Source: Henriciella sp. (lineage in GTDB: Bacteria; Pseudomonadota; Alphaproteobacteria; Caulobacterales; Hyphomonadaceae). From it: a stretch of DNA of 48,406 nucleotides. The stretch's first letter is position 1, and each line of letters starts with the position of its first letter. Of this stretch, positions 40,588-48,406 are shown piece after piece. A program made the position numbers and the translations under genes. A model generated the notes under the pieces. It was given only the letters and a program-made list of their open reading frames with translations, ran no database searches and was not told the DNA's origin. The stretch is taken from the NCBI GenBank assembly GCA_013214545.1, contig JABSQB010000021.1:1-48406 (forward strand). The letters run 5' to 3'.

Positions 40588-42045
40588 TCAGAACGCAGCT
40601 TGTGCACCGATCAGGATGAGGTCCGTTTTGGCGTCCCGTTCGGACCAGGTGCTGCCATCTGGGAAATTGCCGCCAGTCAGGAAATTGAGCGGGACGAAGC
40701 CGTCGACATGGACGTATTCTCCGAACAGATTGACCGCGTCGGTGAGATCTTTTGATAGCCCAGCGACCCATTGATCTTGACGCTCCCATGGCGCGCCATC
40801 CGGGCCGGCTTTGAACCGGCTGAATTCCAACGACGTGAACACATCATGGCTGAGCTGGTAGCGCCCGCCGAGTGCCCATGACTGGGTTGTGTCCGCCGCA
40901 AACTGACTGAGTGGATTGGTTGGATCAGGAACTTGCGTTCCTGGCCAGACGTCGGTCGTTTCCGCAAACTCCCCGATGAGGGTGAAGTCTCCAGCTGAAA
41001 TGGTTGAGTAAACTGCGTAGGCCGGATTGTTATCTTCACAGGGATTGAAGTGGAAAACCGGATATGGCTGGCAATAGGCGCTGCCATGCTGGTAGCTTGC
41101 GCCGACCATCACCGACCCATCCGCAAACGCGCTGGTATAATTGGCATCGACGGCGAAATTGTTCAGACGTGATGGCACGCTCGTGTCTTGAACGGGGGCA
41201 TTGTGTGCCCGGAACTGAGCGCCGCCCTGAATCGCCATCCCCCGAATATGCAAACCGTCCTTATAGTATCCAAGCTTGGCGCCGTATGCGAGGCCCGCGA
41301 ATGCGTGCCACACGGTCGAATTCGTAAACGGGCTGACCGTATCATTCAGTCCGAACGGCGCATCCATTTTGCCGACAGAGGCATAAATCGGAGACGCGTC
41401 CAGATCGCCCCACAGCAGATAGGCGCGGCGAACCTGCGTCTGATTGCGGTTCAAATCGGTGATCGTGCCGCTGCCGAAGCTTTGTTCCGGATTGTATAGG
41501 ATTTCGATGTATCCAGTCAGATTGTCCGTGAACTTGGCCGTAGTTTGCAGCTGTGCGGAGTGGATGACGGCTTCCGAAACATCCTTGCCGATCTGATTTG
41601 CAAGCGTCGGATGTCGCATCAGGTAACCGAACTTGTCCTCGCGATTGCTGCGTTGATAATCAGCGATCGCTGTAACGGCGCCGCCAATCGTCACTGGATG
41701 ATCCAGACTACCGTCCTGACGTGCCTGCAATTGCAATAACTGCTTCGTGTTCACATCCTCCGCATGATCCAGAATGGCGTAGCTATAAGCGGCATTCGTG
41801 CCGATGGCCGCTCGCGAGCTGGGGGACGCAGGCTCAGGCGCAGGTGCCGTTTCGAGCCGTGCGACAGACTCGCTCTGAGCCTCCAAAAGCCGCTGAACCA
41901 TATCCATGAGTTCCTGGTTCTGAGTCTCTAGAGCTTCGATGCGCGCTTCGAGATCGGCGATACTTTCGTCGTCAGCAAACGCGGGCGCGGAGGAAAGTTG
42001 AACGAGTGCCATCGCGGAAACGGACAGCAGAATTTTCTTGGTCAT
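40588..42045 (-). CDS. LbtU-like outer-membrane porin
   Basis: A 485-residue outer-membrane protein. A longer frame starts at 42096, but the ATG at 42045 gives a standard signal peptide (MTKKILLSVSAMALVQLSSAPAFA) behind a GGGAGA-type ribosome-binding site. After the signal comes a short coiled coil (ESIADLEARIEALETQNQEL), a Pro/Ala linker and a beta-barrel with alternating aromatic strands ending in LIGAQAAF. The architecture, including KMDAPFGLND and HAFAGLAYGAKLGYY motifs, resembles the LbtU siderophore-porin group. It is convergent with the SnoaL-like gene, 41 bases apart, and lies downstream of the FAH-family gene. Its substrate cannot be read from the sequence. Confidence 0.82.
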   Translation of the reverse strand: MTKKILLSVSAMALVQLSSAPAFADDESIADLEARIEALETQNQELMDMVQRLLEAQSESVARLETAPAPEPASPSSRAAIGTNAAYSYAILDHAEDVNTKQLLQLQARQDGSLDHPVTIGGAVTAIADYQRSNREDKFGYLMRHPTLANQIGKDVSEAVIHSAQLQTTAKFTDNLTGYIEILYNPEQSFGSGTITDLNRNQTQVRRAYLLWGDLDASPIYASVGKMDAPFGLNDTVSPFTNSTVWHAFAGLAYGAKLGYYKDGLHIRGMAIQGGAQFRAHNAPVQDTSVPSRLNNFAVDANYTSAFADGSVMVGASYQHGSAYCQPYPVFHFNPCEDNNPAYAVYSTISAGDFTLIGEFAETTDVWPGTQVPDPTNPLSQFAADTTQSWALGGRYQLSHDVFTSLEFSRFKAGPDGAPWERQDQWVAGLSKDLTDAVNLFGEYVHVDGFVPLNFLTGGNFPDGSTWSERDAKTDLILIGAQAAF

Positions 42046-42107
42046 TCGCTCTTTCTCCCATTCGAGCATTTCGGATTGAGCCGAACGATAGAGCAACGCG
42101 AATGGCT

Positions 42108-42125
42108 CAAGCGTTCACGCGCTTG
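42108..42125. promoter_or_regulatory. inverted repeat upstream of the porin gene
   Basis: CAAGCG-TTCACG-CGCTTG has perfect six-base arms and a six-base spacer, 62 bases upstream of the porin start codon. It could be an operator or a hairpin between the FAH-family gene and the porin. No second full copy was seen in the window. Confidence 0.35.
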
Positions 42126-42197
42126 TGGTCAGGCATGATCGAGACTCCAACTGCCAGATCCGACAGGTCGGTGCCGTCTGACTGACGCGAGCAGAAT

Positions 42198-43208
42198 TCA
42201 AGTCTTCAGAACGGTTTGCTCAATCGCGCCGAATATGGATTGACCGTCTGCATCCTTCATTTCGATACGAACTGTATCGCCAACTTTCATGAAGGAGGTT
42301 GCAGGCCGGCCACTCGCAATGGTTTCAATCATCCGAACTTCAGCAATACAGGAATAGCCAAGCCCGCCTTGGCTGACCGGTTTGCCTGGGCCGCCATCCT
42401 CGCCCTTGTTCGAAATCGTGCCGGAACCGATAATGGTTCCTGCGACCAGGGGACGGGTCTTTGCGGCGTGCGCAACCAAGCGGGCCATGCTGAACGTGGC
42501 GTCGACTCCAGCATTGGCTCTGCCAAACGGCGCGTCATTATAGTCAACGATGAGCGGCAAATGGATGAGATTATCGCGCCAGGCCTCGCCGAGCGCATCC
42601 GGGGTGACCGCAACAGGGGAAAAGGCGCAAGGCGGCTTGGATTGAAAGAAGCCAAACCCTTTCGCAAGCTCGGGAGGAATAAGCCCGCGCAAGGAGACAT
42701 CATTGCAGAGCAGGACGAGCTTGATATGGCCCGCCGCTTCAGACTCCGAGACGCCTGCAGGCACATCATCTGTGATCACACAGACTTCGGCTTCCATATC
42801 GCAGCCCCATGCCGGATCACCGAGCGGGATGCCGTCACGTGGCGCCAGCGTCGTACCGCTCACGCCCTGGTACATCAGCGGATCCGTATAGAAACTTTCC
42901 GGGACTTCCGCGCCGCGGGCCTGGCGGACCAGCTCGACATGATTGATGTAAGCCGAGCCGTCTGCCCATTGCAGGGGGCGGGGGATAGGGCTTGCACAAT
43001 CTTTCTCCGAAAACGCCTGACCGGAAATTTCTCCCGCCGACAGCTTATGGCTGAGCGCCTTGAGCTGCGGCTCGGCCGCGCTCCAATTTTCCAATGCCGC
43101 CTGAAGGGTAGGGGCGATGGTTGCGGCATCGGCATAAGTCGACAAATCATCGGACACGACAACCAGCCGACCATCTCTCGTTTCATTCTTTAGGGTCGCA
43201 AGCTTCAT
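42198..43208 (-). CDS. fumarylacetoacetate hydrolase (FAH) family protein
   Basis: A 336-residue cytosolic protein of the FAH fold. Metal-site signatures are DMEAEVCVITDD, with its acidic ligands, and LLCNDVSLR. GTIIGSGTISNKGEDGGPGKP and IETIASGRP complete the family pattern. The length and the FQSKPPCAFSPVAVTPDALG segment match the bacterial 330-residue class that cleaves acyl-pyruvate or beta-diketone intermediates at the end of aromatic ring degradation. GGAGA lies about eight bases before the ATG. It is the last gene of the leftward sulfatase operon, 34 bases after the VOC gene, suggesting that the pair opens and cleaves a ring or processes a diketone. The true substrate is unknown. Confidence 0.9.
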   Translation of the reverse strand: MKLATLKNETRDGRLVVVSDDLSTYADAATIAPTLQAALENWSAAEPQLKALSHKLSAGEISGQAFSEKDCASPIPRPLQWADGSAYINHVELVRQARGAEVPESFYTDPLMYQGVSGTTLAPRDGIPLGDPAWGCDMEAEVCVITDDVPAGVSESEAAGHIKLVLLCNDVSLRGLIPPELAKGFGFFQSKPPCAFSPVAVTPDALGEAWRDNLIHLPLIVDYNDAPFGRANAGVDATFSMARLVAHAAKTRPLVAGTIIGSGTISNKGEDGGPGKPVSQGGLGYSCIAEVRMIETIASGRPATSFMKVGDTVRIEMKDADGQSIFGAIEQTVLKT

Positions 43209-43242
43209 AGCCTATTTCTCCGCTGCGGCTGGTGCTGTCTGA

Positions 43243-43800
43243 TTAGTCGACGCCATGTTCGGCGCGGGCGATCTCATGCAGCCATGCGGCATGCTGCGGC
43301 GCTTTCTTTGTGCGCGACCATTCTTCAAGCATAGGCTCTGCGACGCGCGCGAGTTCTTCATACTGATCTGCCGTTCCGATATCGGCCGCCAGTTCGACGC
43401 GGTGCCCGTTTGGGTCGAAGAAATAGATGGATTGGAAAATGCCATGATGCGTCGGCCCAAGAATATCCAGGCCCATGCCCTCAAGATGCTCTTTCGCTGA
43501 GGTCAACTCTTCGACGCTGCTGACGCGAAAGGCGAGGTGCTGCACCCATTCTGGTGTATTGCGATCTCGATCCATATCGGGTTGCTCGGGCAGTTCAAAG
43601 AAAGCCAGGACGTTATTGTTCCGGGCATCGAGGAAGACGTGCATGTAAGGGTCATACGCGCCGGTCGAGGGGACATGGTTCTCGGCGAAGGCGGTCGTGA
43701 ACGCCATGCCGAGGGCGTCGCGATAAAACTCCACGGTTTCCTTGGCATCTTTACAGCGATAGGCGGTGTGATGGATGCCGGCCAAATTTGGACGTGTCAT
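43243..43800 (-). CDS. VOC-superfamily metalloenzyme (glyoxalase/extradiol dioxygenase type)
   Basis: A 185-residue vicinal-oxygen-chelate protein. It has two beta-alpha-beta-beta-beta units with metal ligands in the usual places: His in GIHHTAYRC (residues 8-16), His in EWVQHLAFRV and Glu in PNGHRVELA. YRDALGMAF and IYFFDPNG are family hallmarks. A C-terminal tail of about 45 residues extends beyond the VOC core. AGGAGG sits seven bases before the ATG. Next to an FAH-family gene, a ring-cleaving or isomerising role on an aromatic or diketone intermediate is plausible, but VOC proteins are too diverse to fix a reaction from sequence alone. Confidence 0.88.
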   Translation of the reverse strand: MTRPNLAGIHHTAYRCKDAKETVEFYRDALGMAFTTAFAENHVPSTGAYDPYMHVFLDARNNNVLAFFELPEQPDMDRDRNTPEWVQHLAFRVSSVEELTSAKEHLEGMGLDILGPTHHGIFQSIYFFDPNGHRVELAADIGTADQYEELARVAEPMLEEWSRTKKAPQHAAWLHEIARAEHGVD

Positions 43801-43844
43801 GATGTTTCCTCCTGGTTGTGAGGGTTTGGATTGGGTCCCCGGAT

Positions 43845-45479
43845 CTATTCTGCGGGTGCAGCGAATTCAGACGCCGCCTCCTGGTCTGCGAACATGGACC
43901 TTTCCTTCGCCGCTGAGGCGCTGCGGTCGGTGACGGAAACGAAGACGGCAAAGACTATCGTAACGCTCATCGAAAACAGCGTAGGGTGCGCGTAGGGATA
44001 GATCGGCGACGCATTGCCAAACACGTCGACCCAGATCGGTTTCGACAGGATGACCAGACCGATGGCGGTCAACAATCCAAGCGCGCCGCCGACGATGGCG
44101 CCTCTTGTGGTCAAGCCGTTCCAGAACAGTGAGAGGGAAAGCAGGACGAAGTTTACAGACGCGGCAACCGCCAGCGATAGCGTAGCCATGTAGGCAACGT
44201 TTTGTTTCTCGAAAAGCAGGCCTAAGCCAATTGCGATCAGACCCACGACGAGCGTCGAAATGCGGGAAATCTGAACTTCGGTTTTCTCATTGCCTTCACC
44301 GTTCGCGATGACAGATGCGTAGAGGTCATGTGAGAAGACTGATGCGGCCGAGAGCGTCAGTCCCGCGACAACCGCGAGAATAGTCGCAAACGTCACAGCG
44401 GAAACCACACCGAGCAGAAGCTCTCCGCCAAGCAGATTGGACAGGTGCAATGCGGTCATGTTTGCGCCGCCGATCAGCGCGCCGTCTTCGTCGAAGAACC
44501 CGCCATTGGCGAAAAGCAGCGAGATTGCCCCGAGGCCAATCAGAAACACAACAATCTGGAAGTAGCCGATGAAGATCGAGGCGTAGGCAACAGACGCGCG
44601 GGCGGCGCGGCCGTTCGGAACCGTGAAGAACCGCATCAGGATATGTGGCAAACCTGCCGGTCCAAACAGGAAGGCGAGGCCGAGTGAAATCGCTGAGATT
44701 GGATCTTTGATCAGATTGCCGGCGTTTAGAATGCCTTCGCCGCGCGGAGATTGCTCCACAGCGCCAGAAAGCATGGCGCCGAACGAGAAGCCGAACTGGT
44801 TGAGTGTCAGGATCAGGAGCAGCGTGCCGCCAAATAGCAGGATCACAGCTTTGATGATCTGGATCCATGACGTTGCGAGCATGCCGCCAAGGCCGACATA
44901 AATCGTCATCAGCAGCCCGACCAACACAACGGCATATTCGTAAGGCAGCCCGAACAGGATCTGGATCAGAGCGCCAGCACCGAGCATTTGCGCGATCATG
45001 TAAAGGAAGACGATCGTGAGCCCGCTAAAGCTCAGCAGGATACGAACCGGCGTACTTTGCAGCCGGTAGGCAATGACATCGACATAAGTGTACTTGCCGA
45101 GGTTTCGTACCCGGTCGGCGAGGACAAACATGATGATCGGCCAGCTGATTGCGGCCCCGACGGCATAGACGATCCCGTCCACGCCGAAGATGAAGACCAG
45201 GCCTGACATGCCAAGAAAGGTGGCTGCTGACATCCAGTCCCCGGCAATGGCGAGGCCGTTCTGAAAGCCGGTGAGCCCTGATCCTGCAGCATAAAACTCC
45301 TGCGCGCTACTGGTCCGTTTCGCTGCCAGATAGGTGATAAAAAGCGAGAAGAGTACGAACCCGACAAAGATTGAGATGGCTAGAAACTGTGGCTCGCTGC
45401 CATCACCCGATTGCGCATGAGCAGCACCGACGGCGCTGAGCAGGAACAGAACGGCGAGGAGCGATTTCGATCTAAGCAT
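43845..45479 (-). CDS. ActP-like sodium:solute (monocarboxylate) symporter
   Basis: A 544-residue carrier with a cleavable signal (ends AAHAQ) and about 13 membrane helices. Sodium/solute symporter motifs include GLAIAGDWMSAATFLGMSGLVF, RVRNLGKYTYVDVIAYRL and GLPHILMRFFTV; the last is typical of acetate/glycolate-type ActP carriers. Two ATGs are possible; the one at 45479 has GGAG six bases upstream and starts directly at the signal peptide, so it is preferred over 45491. It overlaps the end of the DUF485 gene by eight bases, the same yjcH-actP pairing as in E. coli. Its place in a sulfatase/VOC/FAH operon suggests uptake of an organic acid other than acetate. Confidence 0.92.
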   Translation of the reverse strand: MLRSKSLLAVLFLLSAVGAAHAQSGDGSEPQFLAISIFVGFVLFSLFITYLAAKRTSSAQEFYAAGSGLTGFQNGLAIAGDWMSAATFLGMSGLVFIFGVDGIVYAVGAAISWPIIMFVLADRVRNLGKYTYVDVIAYRLQSTPVRILLSFSGLTIVFLYMIAQMLGAGALIQILFGLPYEYAVVLVGLLMTIYVGLGGMLATSWIQIIKAVILLFGGTLLLILTLNQFGFSFGAMLSGAVEQSPRGEGILNAGNLIKDPISAISLGLAFLFGPAGLPHILMRFFTVPNGRAARASVAYASIFIGYFQIVVFLIGLGAISLLFANGGFFDEDGALIGGANMTALHLSNLLGGELLLGVVSAVTFATILAVVAGLTLSAASVFSHDLYASVIANGEGNEKTEVQISRISTLVVGLIAIGLGLLFEKQNVAYMATLSLAVAASVNFVLLSLSLFWNGLTTRGAIVGGALGLLTAIGLVILSKPIWVDVFGNASPIYPYAHPTLFSMSVTIVFAVFVSVTDRSASAAKERSMFADQEAASEFAAPAE

Positions 45480-45717
45480 GCTCGTCTCCATCCAAGCTCA
45501 ATTCCTGCTGGAAACGATTGGCCCAGACGCCGTACAGAGTGACAGCGACACAGCTGCCAATGATCAGCACGAAGCCGGTCAGAATGATCAGGGTGCCGCT
45601 GGCCGCATCCGGTGCCATCGCGATCACACATAGAAAAGCCAGAAACAGGAGCGTCGTGATGGCGCTCAGCGAGAAGACAATCGCGCGCTTCTTTTGAATG
45701 TATTCAGTTCTTGTCAT
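45472..45717 (-). CDS. DUF485 membrane protein, symporter partner (YjcH-like)
   Basis: An 81-residue protein with two membrane helices (about 15-38 and 45-68) and a short charged C-terminus, matching the DUF485/YjcH family found directly upstream of ActP symporters. A longer frame beginning at 45789 would run into the sulfatase gene; the ATG at 45717 has GGAAGA five bases upstream and gives the family length. It begins 22 bases after the sulfatase stop and overlaps the symporter gene by eight bases. The function is presumed to be accessory to the symporter. Confidence 0.9.
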   Translation of the reverse strand: MTRTEYIQKKRAIVFSLSAITTLLFLAFLCVIAMAPDAASGTLIILTGFVLIIGSCVAVTLYGVWANRFQQELSLDGDEHA

Positions 45718-45739
45718 CGGTGTCTTCCATCCTTGCGTT

Positions 45740-47437
45740 TCAGCCTGTCCAGATTGAGCTCTCGCCCGGGAGGTAGGAGCCATCATCAACGCCGACTTCG
45801 CGGGTGATGATCGCGTTCAGCTTGGCGTTCATTTCCATAATGATGTCGCGGTATTCCAGCGGACGCGCGGCCAGATTGATCACCTCATCCGGGTCATTGA
45901 GCGTGTCGATGAGCTCGACATCATTTCTTGCGATCAACTCGTACCAGTCGGTGGGTTGATGATGATCGGCCGGGGAGAACCAGCGGCAAAACTTGTAGCG
46001 TCCGTCAAAGACGCCGCGACCAAATCCGCGAATCTCAAACTGCGCATCATCGTCGGGCCAGCGGCGTTCCAGTCGCTCTCCAATTGGCAATCCAGAATCG
46101 ATGATGCGTTCGGCAAAGATCCGGGGATTGGTGTGCGTCAGCGAGTTGAACTGGATCAGGATCTCGCGGTCATCGAACGCGCTCGTGCTCGCCTGCGATC
46201 CTTCGACAACGCTCCGCAAAGACGTGCCCTTCAACGCCGGATAAGCGCTTTGTATATCGTCGGTCTGGACCCCTGCGAGGTTGAGGATGGTCGGCGCGAG
46301 GTCGAGTGAGCTGCACACGGCATCGCTTTGACCGCGGTGATCAGTGCGAGGGTCTTTAATGACAAGGGGAACATTCAAGTTCTCCTTGTACATGAACGGC
46401 CCTTTGTTTCTTTGCCGGTGGGCGCCGGCCATCTCCCCGTGATCAGATGTGAGGATGACGATGGTATTGTCGGCGAGACCAAGCCGCTCGAGCGAGTTGA
46501 ACACGCGCTCCAGGTTTTGCTCGCTATCGCGCAGGCAGTTCAGATAGAAGTTCTGCACCAGGCGATAGGCCATTTCATGCTCAGGCATGAAGCCATAGAA
46601 GACGTCATTGATCTTCTTGTACGCGGTTTGGGCGTAGGGCCATTCCGAAGGCTCCGCATAGAAACTGTTTGGAAGATCCAGCGCCAGGTTTTCGAGAAAC
46701 GGCGCGCGCGGCGGGGCGTCGACCATGTTGCTGACATAACCCGGGCGCAATCGGGTCGACCGCTGCTCGCCAGTGGCGTCAAACCACATGACATCATGTG
46801 GATGGATGAAGTTGATGGTCAGAAACCAGGGCTGATCTGAGCTGTCTTGGGCCTGGCGTTCCAGATACTCCACGGCGCTTGCCGCGATATCAGTGTCGAT
46901 GGCGGCGGCTTCATTTGCCCGCCCGAACGTATCCGGCGTTTCCTGCCACTCATCATAGCCCACATATGTGAGCGCATCGAGTTGGCCTTTGCCCTTCAGG
47001 TGGGACAAGTCGCTGAGATGCCATTTGCCTTTCAGCGCAGTCTTGTACCCAAACGCTTTCAACATGCCGGGTATGGTCGGCGTTTCGGCGGCGGACAGTT
47101 CGCGCGAACCAGCATGACCGGGGTTGGCGATGACGCCCGTGAATTGCGTGTGCTGACCCGTCCAGATGATGGCCCGCGATGGTGCGCAGGGCACCGAGTT
47201 CACGTGATAATTGGTGAAGTTCATCGCCGCATCCGCGAACTTGCGGCGCACCGGCATGTCAAAGCCATCCGGCAATGTGTGCCAGGCGCGCTCCTGATCC
47301 ATCACGATCAGAACGATGTTCGGCTTTTTCGTGGTTTCGTCACCGAGCGAGAGGGCAGGCGCCTTTTGCGAACAAGCGCTTGCGAGCAGTCCACTCCCCA
47401 TGCCGGCGAGAAAGCGACGACGGTTACGGTTCACCAT
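45740..47437 (-). CDS. exported type I sulfatase
   Basis: A 565-residue sulfatase. The N-terminus has a twin-arginine-like NRRRFLAG motif and a lipobox-like SAC (Cys22), so it is probably exported by Tat and lipid-anchored. The sulfatase core has IVLIVMDQ (the usual Asp pair is Asp47-Gln48), C84-A-P-S-R88, in which Cys84 would be converted to formylglycine, KGKWHLSD and the metal-site ILTSDHGEMAGAH. An anaerobic or aerobic formylglycine-generating enzyme must be supplied from elsewhere; none is visible. It lies 69 bases after the TonB receptor and 22 bases before DUF485, in one leftward operon. Expected role: desulfation of an imported sulfate ester. The ribosome-binding site before the ATG is weak. 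Confidence 0.93.
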   Translation of the reverse strand: MVNRNRRRFLAGMGSGLLASACSQKAPALSLGDETTKKPNIVLIVMDQERAWHTLPDGFDMPVRRKFADAAMNFTNYHVNSVPCAPSRAIIWTGQHTQFTGVIANPGHAGSRELSAAETPTIPGMLKAFGYKTALKGKWHLSDLSHLKGKGQLDALTYVGYDEWQETPDTFGRANEAAAIDTDIAASAVEYLERQAQDSSDQPWFLTINFIHPHDVMWFDATGEQRSTRLRPGYVSNMVDAPPRAPFLENLALDLPNSFYAEPSEWPYAQTAYKKINDVFYGFMPEHEMAYRLVQNFYLNCLRDSEQNLERVFNSLERLGLADNTIVILTSDHGEMAGAHRQRNKGPFMYKENLNVPLVIKDPRTDHRGQSDAVCSSLDLAPTILNLAGVQTDDIQSAYPALKGTSLRSVVEGSQASTSAFDDREILIQFNSLTHTNPRIFAERIIDSGLPIGERLERRWPDDDAQFEIRGFGRGVFDGRYKFCRWFSPADHHQPTDWYELIARNDVELIDTLNDPDEVINLAARPLEYRDIIMEMNAKLNAIITREVGVDDGSYLPGESSIWTG

Positions 47438-47465
47438 GATGATCTCAAAACGTTCGAGGTGAAGC

Positions 47466-47493
47466 GGCCTGATCAGGCGAACCTGATCAGGCC
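47466..47493 (-). terminator. strong hairpin between the TonB receptor and the sulfatase
   Basis: GGCCTGATCAGG and CCTGATCAGGCC form a perfect 12-pair stem around a four-base loop, 14 bases after the receptor stop. No T-run follows, so it is not a standard intrinsic terminator. It may protect the receptor mRNA end or act as a partial terminator that lowers sulfatase expression relative to the receptor. Confidence 0.5.
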
Positions 47494-47506
47494 AGCCAGA
47501 GGGGAC

Positions 47507-48406
47507 TTAGAAGTCGAACCCGACTTCCAACGCGACAGTGCGCGGCGCTGCGACGCCGTACATGTGCTCGGTTCCCAGGAAGGCCTGACCACCAAAAGCG
47601 AAATCCTGATAGATCTCGTTTGTGATGTTCTTGCCGACCAGGGATACATCAATGCCTGAAGCTTGATGCGTGAGACCGATATTGGCGTTTAGCGTCGTGA
47701 CGCTATCCACCTTGTTGGCAGGATTGCTGACAGCATTCAGATAATGCGAAGACTTGTGATTGAGGTTGATGCTGCCGCGAGACAGGTAGCCTTCAATCAG
47801 TGTGTCAGTTTCATAGGTCAGCGTCGCGCTGCTGGTAAATGATGGCGCACTTGTAATGTTGCCGCCGGTGTCAGCATTCTCACCATCGAGGAAACCCCAG
47901 GCGGTCGCCAGGGACCATTCATGGTTGAGATTGTGGAACGTATCGATTTCCGCGCCAAGTATTTCGACATCGAATGAGCTGATGACGATTTCACCATTGG
48001 TCAGTGCCGCGTTCTGGAAATCCGTGACGTCCAAATAGAAAGCAGTCGCATTGATGAAGCCGTTCGATTGCTCCCATTTGAAGCCCGTCTCGTAGGTGTT
48101 GATGTCTTCTTGTGCGATGAACAGGCTTGGTTGCGCCTGGAACAGAGCATTAGTCTGAACATTCGCGCCGTCGACAAGACCTGGCGCTTTGGAACCGCGA
48201 GAGTATCCACCAAACAGAAGCAGATTGTCCGTGACATCAAATTCCAGAGTTGCGGAGCCGCTGGCGAAATCGGTCTCGACGGTCTCAACCACGTTCGCAA
48301 ATGCGAGGTCGGGTTCTTGCTGCCCGTGAACGATGACATCCGCGTCCTTGGTTTCGTCGGTAAAGCGAAGGCCGCCGACAATACGTGCGCGATCGGTCAG
48401 TGAATA
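47507..48406 (-). CDS. TonB-dependent receptor, C-terminal part, cut by the right edge
   Basis: The frame is open from the right edge to the stop at 47507, giving 299 residues. It begins YSLTDRARIVGGLRFTDETKDADVIV, a characteristic mid-barrel segment, continues through LLFGGYSRGSKAPGLVDGANVQ and ends ALEVGFDF with the terminal Phe of outer-membrane barrels. A GTG at 48290-48292 is an internal codon, not a start. The N-terminus, signal and plug lie outside the window. It heads the leftward sulfatase operon and is the likely outer-membrane gate for the sulfated substrate. Confidence 0.93.
   Translation of the reverse strand, partial: YSLTDRARIVGGLRFTDETKDADVIVHGQQEPDLAFANVVETVETDFASGSATLEFDVTDNLLLFGGYSRGSKAPGLVDGANVQTNALFQAQPSLFIAQEDINTYETGFKWEQSNGFINATAFYLDVTDFQNAALTNGEIVISSFDVEILGAEIDTFHNLNHEWSLATAWGFLDGENADTGGNITSAPSFTSSATLTYETDTLIEGYLSRGSINLNHKSSHYLNAVSNPANKVDSVTTLNANIGLTHQASGIDVSLVGKNITNEIYQDFAFGGQAFLGTEHMYGVAAPRTVALEVGFDF

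Noticed and set aside
42216-43193. 325-codon open frame on the plus strand over the FAH-family gene
   Set aside because: It mirrors almost exactly the extent of the real gene on the other strand and looks like a codon-bias shadow.
45472-45789. Longer form of the DUF485 gene starting at 45789
   Set aside because: The extension overlaps the sulfatase end, breaks the family length and lacks the ribosome-binding site found before 45717.
46847-47659. 270-codon open frame on the plus strand over the sulfatase and hairpin
   Set aside because: Antisense to the sulfatase and the receptor end; no signal, domain or ribosome-binding site.

Overview
The window looks like an alphaproteobacterial chromosome, most likely a marine member of the Hyphomonadaceae/Maricaulaceae/Caulobacteraceae or a related group. 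Reasons: four large TonB-dependent receptors (one of the long Caulobacter/Xanthomonas type), PrnA-like halogenases beside them, Tat-dependent lipoprotein enzymes, a sulfatase, frequent TTG and GTG starts, and moderately GC-rich protein-led codon use. This placement is inferred from gene content and was not checked by a search. Layout: (1) 1-4.5 kb holds the tail of an unknown gene, an orphan protein with no clear family, a membrane-bound GGDEF-EAL c-di-GMP protein and a YihY/BrkB membrane protein. (2) 4.5-12.7 kb holds a GH5 glucanase lipoprotein divergent from a six-gene operon: Gfo/Idh/MocA oxidoreductase, cytosolic sugar isomerase-like enzyme, FHS-like MFS transporter, a LacC/LacA-like pair (gluconate-2-dehydrogenase subunit 3 plus GMC flavoprotein with a Cys cluster) and an exported Tat/lipoprotein isomerase-like enzyme. 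This looks like an oxidative (3-keto-sugar) glycoside pathway. (3) 12.7-23.7 kb holds a GH3 glucosidase divergent from a long TonB receptor, then an SMP-30 lactonase lipoprotein, a GntP gluconate permease broken by a one-base deletion, a GPH sugar transporter and a LacI regulator. (4) 23.7-30.4 kb is a tightly overlapping run of three intact PrnA-like flavin halogenases with a shrunken halogenase-like protein between the first two, followed by an AraC regulator. (5) 30.4-36.7 kb holds a TonB receptor, a spinster-like MFS transporter, an alpha/beta hydrolase and, facing them, a fourth and more divergent halogenase. (6) 36.8-42 kb holds a TonB receptor divergent from a Crp/Fnr regulator, a SnoaL-like lipoprotein and an LbtU-like porin. 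(7) 42-48.4 kb is a leftward operon: TonB receptor (cut by the right edge), sulfatase, DUF485 protein, ActP-like Na+/solute symporter, VOC protein and FAH-family hydrolase. How it works together (inference): outer-membrane receptors import glucoside-type substrates. Surface or periplasmic GH5, GH3, the GMC/LacC oxidase and a lactonase process them, and MFS, GPH and GntP carriers take up the products. A LacI-type dyad (TTGACAAC-GTTGTCAA) upstream of the GH5 gene and the oxidoreductase operon, with half-site versions before the GH3/TonB pair and the halogenase run, suggests one sugar regulon. A second, CRP-spaced dyad (TGCCA-N6-TGGCA) sits on both sides of the Crp/Fnr gene. The least explained part is the halogenase run with its pseudoenzyme-like companion. 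No tRNA, rRNA, CRISPR array or insertion sequence was seen.
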